45,351 bases of DNA from Oscillospiraceae bacterium (GTDB lineage Bacteria > Bacillota > Clostridia > Oscillospirales > Acutalibacteraceae), in assembly GCA_015066095.1 (NCBI GenBank), contig SVPC01000014.1, positions 1 through 45,351 on the forward strand, read 5' to 3'. Shown piece by piece: positions 41,862 to 45,351 of the stretch. The first letter of the stretch is position 1, and the number at the start of each line of letters is the position of its first letter. The translations under genes were made by a program, and so were the position numbers. The notes under the pieces are model-generated. The model searched no databases. It had not been told where the DNA came from and saw only the letters and a program-made list of their open reading frames with translations.

Positions 41862-41927
41862 TGTTCGCACCTCCTTGCTAAATTCGCGGGAAACCGCGTT
41901 GTCACAAAAAGTGACATTATAGCGAAC

Positions 41928-42128
41928 TTACGCTTTAACTTCTGTTGCTTCAACTAAGTGACAAACTTTGTTGATTTTACCTCTGGTAGATGCGTTGTCG
42001 GGCTGAATAGATTCGTCGCCGAGTTTACGCAAACCAAGAGCTTCAACAGTAGCGATTTGGTCCTTTTTAGAACCGATTGTGCTCTTTACGAGCTTTACTT
42101 TGAGGCATGCAGCCTTCTTTGTTGCCAT
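41928..42128 (-). CDS. rpmD: 50S ribosomal protein L30
   Basis: 66 residues: [37 protein letters not shown] and the uL30 end. Slightly longer than the usual 58-60 because of a short N-terminal (MATKKAAC) and C-terminal (ATEVKA) extension. GGAGGAGC before the ATG. Between rpsE and rplO. Confidence 0.96.
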   Translation of the reverse strand: MATKKAACLKVKLVKSTIGSKKDQIATVEALGLRKLGDESIQPDNASTRGKINKVCHLVEATEVKA

Positions 42129-42142
42129 AATGCTGCTCCTCC

Positions 42143-42646
42143 TTAACCTACGATTTCCTTAACTGACTTGCCGCGGACAGCCGCAACCTGTTCAGCGCTG
42201 CGAAGTGATGCAAGACCTTGAATGGTTGCACGCACTACGTTGCAAGGATTATTTGAACGTAAAGCCTTTGTACGGATATCAGTAATACCTACCATTTCAA
42301 CAACCGCACGAACTGCACCGCCGGCGATAACACCGGTACCGGGAGCAGCGGGCTTCATAAGAACGCGACCTGCGCCAAAAGCACCGATTACTTCGTGGGG
42401 GATTGTTGTACCCTTTAATGAAACCTTAATAAGGTTTTTCTTAGCGTCTTCAATGCCCTTACGGATAGCGTCCGGAACTTCGCCTGCTTTACCAAGACCG
42501 AAGCCTACGATACCGTTACCGTCACCTACTACTACCAAAGCGGAGAATTTCATAATACGTCCGCCCTTAACGGTCTTAGATACACGGTTAATGGCAACTA
42601 CACGCTCTTTTAAATCTAATGTTGATGCGTCAATATTTGTAGCCAA
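42143..42646 (-). CDS. rpsE: 30S ribosomal protein S5
   Basis: 167 residues. The S5 N-terminal domain shows [20 protein letters not shown] and [19 protein letters not shown]; the C-terminal part shows [20 protein letters not shown] and [15 protein letters not shown]. Involved in decoding accuracy and in the mRNA entry tunnel. 15 bases after rplR. Confidence 0.98.
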   Translation of the reverse strand: MATNIDASTLDLKERVVAINRVSKTVKGGRIMKFSALVVVGDGNGIVGFGLGKAGEVPDAIRKGIEDAKKNLIKVSLKGTTIPHEVIGAFGAGRVLMKPAAPGTGVIAGGAVRAVVEMVGITDIRTKALRSNNPCNVVRATIQGLASLRSAEQVAAVRGKSVKEIVG

Positions 42647-42661
42647 AAGTATTCCTCCTTA

Positions 42662-43021
42662 TTAGAACTTAAGGCCGCCCTCGCGGGCACCTTCGGCAAG
42701 CTCTTTTACACGGCCGTGGAAAATATATCCGCCGCGGTCAAAAACAACCTCGGTGATGCCCTTTTCAGCGGCACGAGCAGCAATTAACTGTCCAACTTTA
42801 CGAGCGCCCTCTTTGTTGCTGCCGTTTAATTCAAAATCTTTTTCGTTAGAACCGGCTGCAGCGAGAGTTACGCCGTTTACATCGTCGATAAGCTGGGCGT
42901 AAATGTTGCTGTTGGAGCGGAATACATCAAGGCGAGGACAAGCTGCTGTACCGCTAATCTTAGCACGTACACGCGCATGACGCTTAAGTCTTGCCTTATT
43001 TGTGTTTGGTTTAGTAACCAT
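42662..43021 (-). CDS. rplR: 50S ribosomal protein L18
   Basis: 119 residues: basic start ([20 protein letters not shown]), [20 protein letters not shown], and the C-terminal [20 protein letters not shown], as in uL18, which binds 5S rRNA. AAGGAG-type site before the ATG; 18 bases after rplF. Confidence 0.98.
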   Translation of the reverse strand: MVTKPNTNKARLKRHARVRAKISGTAACPRLDVFRSNSNIYAQLIDDVNGVTLAAAGSNEKDFELNGSNKEGARKVGQLIAARAAEKGITEVVFDRGGYIFHGRVKELAEGAREGGLKF

Positions 43022-43039
43022 TTTTCATACACTCCTTCT

Positions 43040-43588
43040 TTATTTCTTACCACCCTTAGCGGCTTTACCTTCTTTACGGCGAATGTGTTCGTCAACATAC
43101 TTGATACCTTTGCCCTTGTAGGGTTCGGGGGGACGTTTTTCACGAACTTCAGCCGCAAATTGACCAACCTTCTGCTTATCGGGACCGCTAATAATAATTG
43201 AGTTATTGTTCGGTACTTCGATGGTGATACCATCTACCTCAGGCATAATAACCTGATGTGAATAACCTAAGTTCATAACTAGGTCTTTACCCTGCTTTTG
43301 TGCACGGTAACCTACACCGTTTACTTCAAGTTCTTTTTTGTAACCATTAGTAACACCTTCTACCATATTGGCAATAAGTGTACGGGTAAGTCCGTGTAAA
43401 GAACGGTGTTCTTTGTTATCGCTCGGACGGGTAACAACGATTTCGTTGTTTTCAATTGCGATATTCATAGCAGCGTTGAAGCTGTTTTTGAGTTCGCCCT
43501 TGGGACCCTTTACAGTAACAACTGTACCGTCGATTTTAACATCAACACCAGCAGGAATTGCAATAGGTTTATTTCCTATTCTTGACAT
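43040..43588 (-). CDS. rplF: 50S ribosomal protein L6
   Basis: 182 residues made of two repeated alpha/beta domains: [33 protein letters not shown], and the C-terminal [20 protein letters not shown] signature of uL6. Located at the base of the L7/L12 stalk. 15 bases after rpsH. Confidence 0.98.
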   Translation of the reverse strand: MSRIGNKPIAIPAGVDVKIDGTVVTVKGPKGELKNSFNAAMNIAIENNEIVVTRPSDNKEHRSLHGLTRTLIANMVEGVTNGYKKELEVNGVGYRAQKQGKDLVMNLGYSHQVIMPEVDGITIEVPNNNSIIISGPDKQKVGQFAAEVREKRPPEPYKGKGIKYVDEHIRRKEGKAAKGGKK

Positions 43589-43603
43589 TTCCCAAGCACC
43601 TCC

Positions 43604-44002
43604 TTACCAAACAAAAGCGAGAACTTCGCCGCCAACATTGGCTTTGCGAGCTGCTTTGTCTGTCATTATTCCCTTAGAGGTGGAAAGGATTGCTATACCA
43701 AGACCCTTCATAACTCTTGGCATATCCTCTACATTTGTGTAGATACGCAAACCGGGCTTCGACACTCTGCGAATGCCGGTGATGATTTGCGATTTGTTTT
43801 GGCCGTATTTCAAAGCAATTTGAATTACGCCTTGCTTACCGTCTTCTTCTACGGTGAAGCTTTGTATATATCCCTCGTCAAGTAAAATCTGAGCAATAGC
43901 TTTCTTTACATTAGACGCAGGAATAGCTACCGAATCGTGTTTTGCTGAAGAAGCGTTACGAATTCTCGTAAGCATATCAGCGATTGTATCGGTAATTTGC
44001 AT
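43604..44002 (-). CDS. rpsH: 30S ribosomal protein S8
   Basis: 132 residues: [20 protein letters not shown], then [20 protein letters not shown] and [20 protein letters not shown], the uS8 signature. In many bacteria S8 is the translational repressor of the spc operon. GGAGGTTG before the ATG. Confidence 0.98.
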   Translation of the reverse strand: MQITDTIADMLTRIRNASSAKHDSVAIPASNVKKAIAQILLDEGYIQSFTVEEDGKQGVIQIALKYGQNKSQIITGIRRVSKPGLRIYTNVEDMPRVMKGLGIAILSTSKGIMTDKAARKANVGGEVLAFVW

Positions 44003-44030
44003 GCCGTCAACCTCCTTTAGCTTTTATGCC

Positions 44031-44216
44031 TTACCAGCTTGCTTTCTTCACTCCGGGAATCTCGCCCTTGTAAGCGAGTTCTCTGAAGCATATACGGCAG
44101 ATGCCGTACTTGCGAAGATAAGCGTGGGGGCGACCACAGATTTTACATCTGTTATACTCTCTTGTAGAAAATTTTGCAGGACGAGCCTGTTTCATTTTCA
44201 TAGCAGTTTTAGCCAT
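44031..44216 (-). CDS. rpsN: 30S ribosomal protein S14, zinc-binding type Z
   Basis: 61 residues: [20 protein letters not shown], then [20 protein letters not shown], giving two C-x2-C pairs that bind zinc. This short form is typical of Firmicutes (often named rpsZ). Between rplE and rpsH. Confidence 0.98.
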   Translation of the reverse strand: MAKTAMKMKQARPAKFSTREYNRCKICGRPHAYLRKYGICRICFRELAYKGEIPGVKKASW

Positions 44217-44228
44217 AATTCCTTCTCC

Positions 44229-44768
44229 TTACTTCGCAAACGGAGCGCCCATAAGAGTTAATAACTCACGAGCCTCTTCATCTGTTTTAGCAGTGGTAAC
44301 GAAAATAATATCCATACCACGTACTTTGTCAATCTTATCATAGTCGATTTCAGGGAATATCAACTGTTCTTTAACGCCCATAGCATAGTTGCCGCGGCCG
44401 TCGAAAGCGTCGGGGTTGATACCTCTGAAGTCACGTACTCTCGGAAGAGCTGCATTGAAAAGTCTTTCAACAAATTCATACATACGCTCACCGCGGAGAG
44501 TAACTTTTGCGCCGATAGGCATACCTTCACGAAGCTTAAAGTTCGCTACGGATTTCTTTGCACGGCAGGGAATAGCCTTTTGACCGGTAATTTTGCCTAA
44601 ATCGTTAACGATGGCGTCGATTACCTTTGTGTTGTCTTTTGCTTCGCCTGCGCCTACATTTATTACGACTTTATCGAGCTTCGGAATCTGCATAACGCTC
44701 TTATAGCCGAATTTCTTCATCAATGCAGGAGCAACTGAAGCTTTATATTCATTAGCTAAATTTGACAT
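44229..44768 (-). CDS. rplE: 50S ribosomal protein L5
   Basis: 179 residues: [61 protein letters not shown] and [20 protein letters not shown], all typical of uL5, which binds 5S rRNA and contacts P-site tRNA. GGAGG before the start; 17 bases after rplX. Confidence 0.98.
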   Translation of the reverse strand: MSNLANEYKASVAPALMKKFGYKSVMQIPKLDKVVINVGAGEAKDNTKVIDAIVNDLGKITGQKAIPCRAKKSVANFKLREGMPIGAKVTLRGERMYEFVERLFNAALPRVRDFRGINPDAFDGRGNYAMGVKEQLIFPEIDYDKIDKVRGMDIIFVTTAKTDEEARELLTLMGAPFAK

Positions 44769-44785
44769 TATAAGTTCCTCCTACT

Positions 44786-45109
44786 CTAAAAAGTCTCGCC
44801 GCATTTTTTGCACATGCGGTCTTTTTTGCCGTCTTCGTAAACTTTTGTGCCTACTCTGGTCGGCTTATTGCATTTGGGGCATACAACCTGTACTTTACAA
44901 GCATATACTGCACTTTCGGTTTCGATGATACCCGAAGGGTCACCGGCCTTGCGCGGTTTAGCGTGCTTCTTAACCATATTGATGCCTTCAACGATTACTT
45001 TACCCTCTTTGGGGCTAACCTCAAGAACCTTACCGGTTTTATTGCGGTCCTTTTTATCTCCTGTGAGGAGTACTACGGTATCGCCGGTCTTAATGTGAAG
45101 ATTACTCAT
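44786..45109 (-). CDS. rplX: 50S ribosomal protein L24
   Basis: 107 residues. KOW motif at the N-terminus (IKTGDTVVLLTGDKKDRNKT, GKVLEVSPKEGKVIVEG), followed by KHAKPRKAGDPSGIIETE. The C-terminal part has four cysteines (VCPKCNKPTRVG, MCKKCGETF) forming a zinc ribbon, as in several Clostridia uL24. An early 50S assembly protein. Confidence 0.98.
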   Translation of the reverse strand: MSNLHIKTGDTVVLLTGDKKDRNKTGKVLEVSPKEGKVIVEGINMVKKHAKPRKAGDPSGIIETESAVYACKVQVVCPKCNKPTRVGTKVYEDGKKDRMCKKCGETF

Positions 45110-45125
45110 TTTCCATTACCTCCCA

Positions 45126-45351
45126 TTAAAGTACTTCCGGAGCAAGAGAAAGAATCTTTGTATAATCCTTCTCGCGAAGCTCACGGGCTACCGGTCCAAA
45201 AATACGGGTACCACGAGGGTTCTTATCATCACGGATAATTACAGCCGCATTTTCGTCAAATCTGATGTATGTGCCATCATTACGGCGAAGACCTTTTGCA
45301 GAACGAACTACAACTGCCTTTACTACATCGCCCTTCTTAACAGTACCGCCG
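45126..45351 (-). CDS. rplN: 50S ribosomal protein L14 (5' part outside the window)
   Basis: 75 codons plus the stop are visible; the gene runs off the right edge. Readable segments are [40 protein letters not shown] and [20 protein letters not shown], ending [10 protein letters not shown], the C-terminal two thirds of uL14. Precedes rplX in the standard spc-operon order. Confidence 0.97.
   Translation of the reverse strand, partial: GGTVKKGDVVKAVVVRSAKGLRRNDGTYIRFDENAAVIIRDDKNPRGTRIFGPVARELREKDYTKILSLAPEVL

Overview
This window looks like chromosome from an anaerobic, low-to-moderate GC Firmicute of class Clostridia, probably an Oscillospirales or Christensenellales-type gut bacterium. The grounds are the gene order around map-KOW-infA-rpmJ, zinc-binding S14 and Cys-containing S4, L36 and adenylate kinase, a T-box leader before ileS, an rplS 5' leader, DUF1540 and SpoIID proteins, AGGAGG-type ribosome binding sites, and short palindromic repeats between genes. 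SpoIID suggests a spore-former or recent descent from one. No rRNA, tRNA, CRISPR array, transposase or prophage block was found.

Layout. 1-2690: the tail of a TetR regulator, repeat-rich spacers, a PlsC-like acyltransferase with a zinc ribbon, and several palindromic elements. 2687-9440: pyridoxal kinase, then convergent clpX, clpP and trigger factor (which has a histone-H1-like tail), a phosphoesterase, a tiny DUF1540 gene and threonine synthase. 9499-12540: yraN, rnhB, rbgA, lepB and rplS, all leftward, with a strong promoter and long leader before rplS. 12900-17158: glycogen phosphorylase and a GH13 glucanase (alpha-glucan degradation), followed by an array of small hairpins. 17429-20733: an O-antigen-ligase-like membrane protein, a 58-residue membrane protein behind a consensus promoter carrying a LexA/SOS box, thioredoxin reductase and QueH. 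20743-24412: a YfcE-type phosphoesterase, a three-gene micro-operon of unrecognised proteins, a multi-pass membrane protein, SpoIID and a small XRE regulator. 24471-29500: ileS with its isoleucine T-box, a coiled-coil protein, coaD and rsmD. 29578-33647: a FAD/Rieske oxidoreductase, a Na/Pi cotransporter and a divergent LysR regulator with overlapping promoters. 33817-34624: a toxin-like gene broken by one in-frame stop and a possible immunity gene. 35191-45351: the end of the S10-spc-alpha operon, leftward from rplN (cut by the window edge) to rplQ, including secY, adk, map, infA and rpoA.

The window is mostly housekeeping. The strongest candidate for something undescribed is the SOS-box-controlled small membrane protein at 18956-19159, which has the arrangement expected of a DNA-damage-induced division inhibitor. 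Next are the three-gene micro-operon at 21278-22117, the broken toxin/immunity-like pair, the lysine/alanine-rich tail on trigger factor, and several families of palindromic repeats that lie at gene ends and in two cases supply the stop codon. All calls are from reading the sequence; no database search was run.
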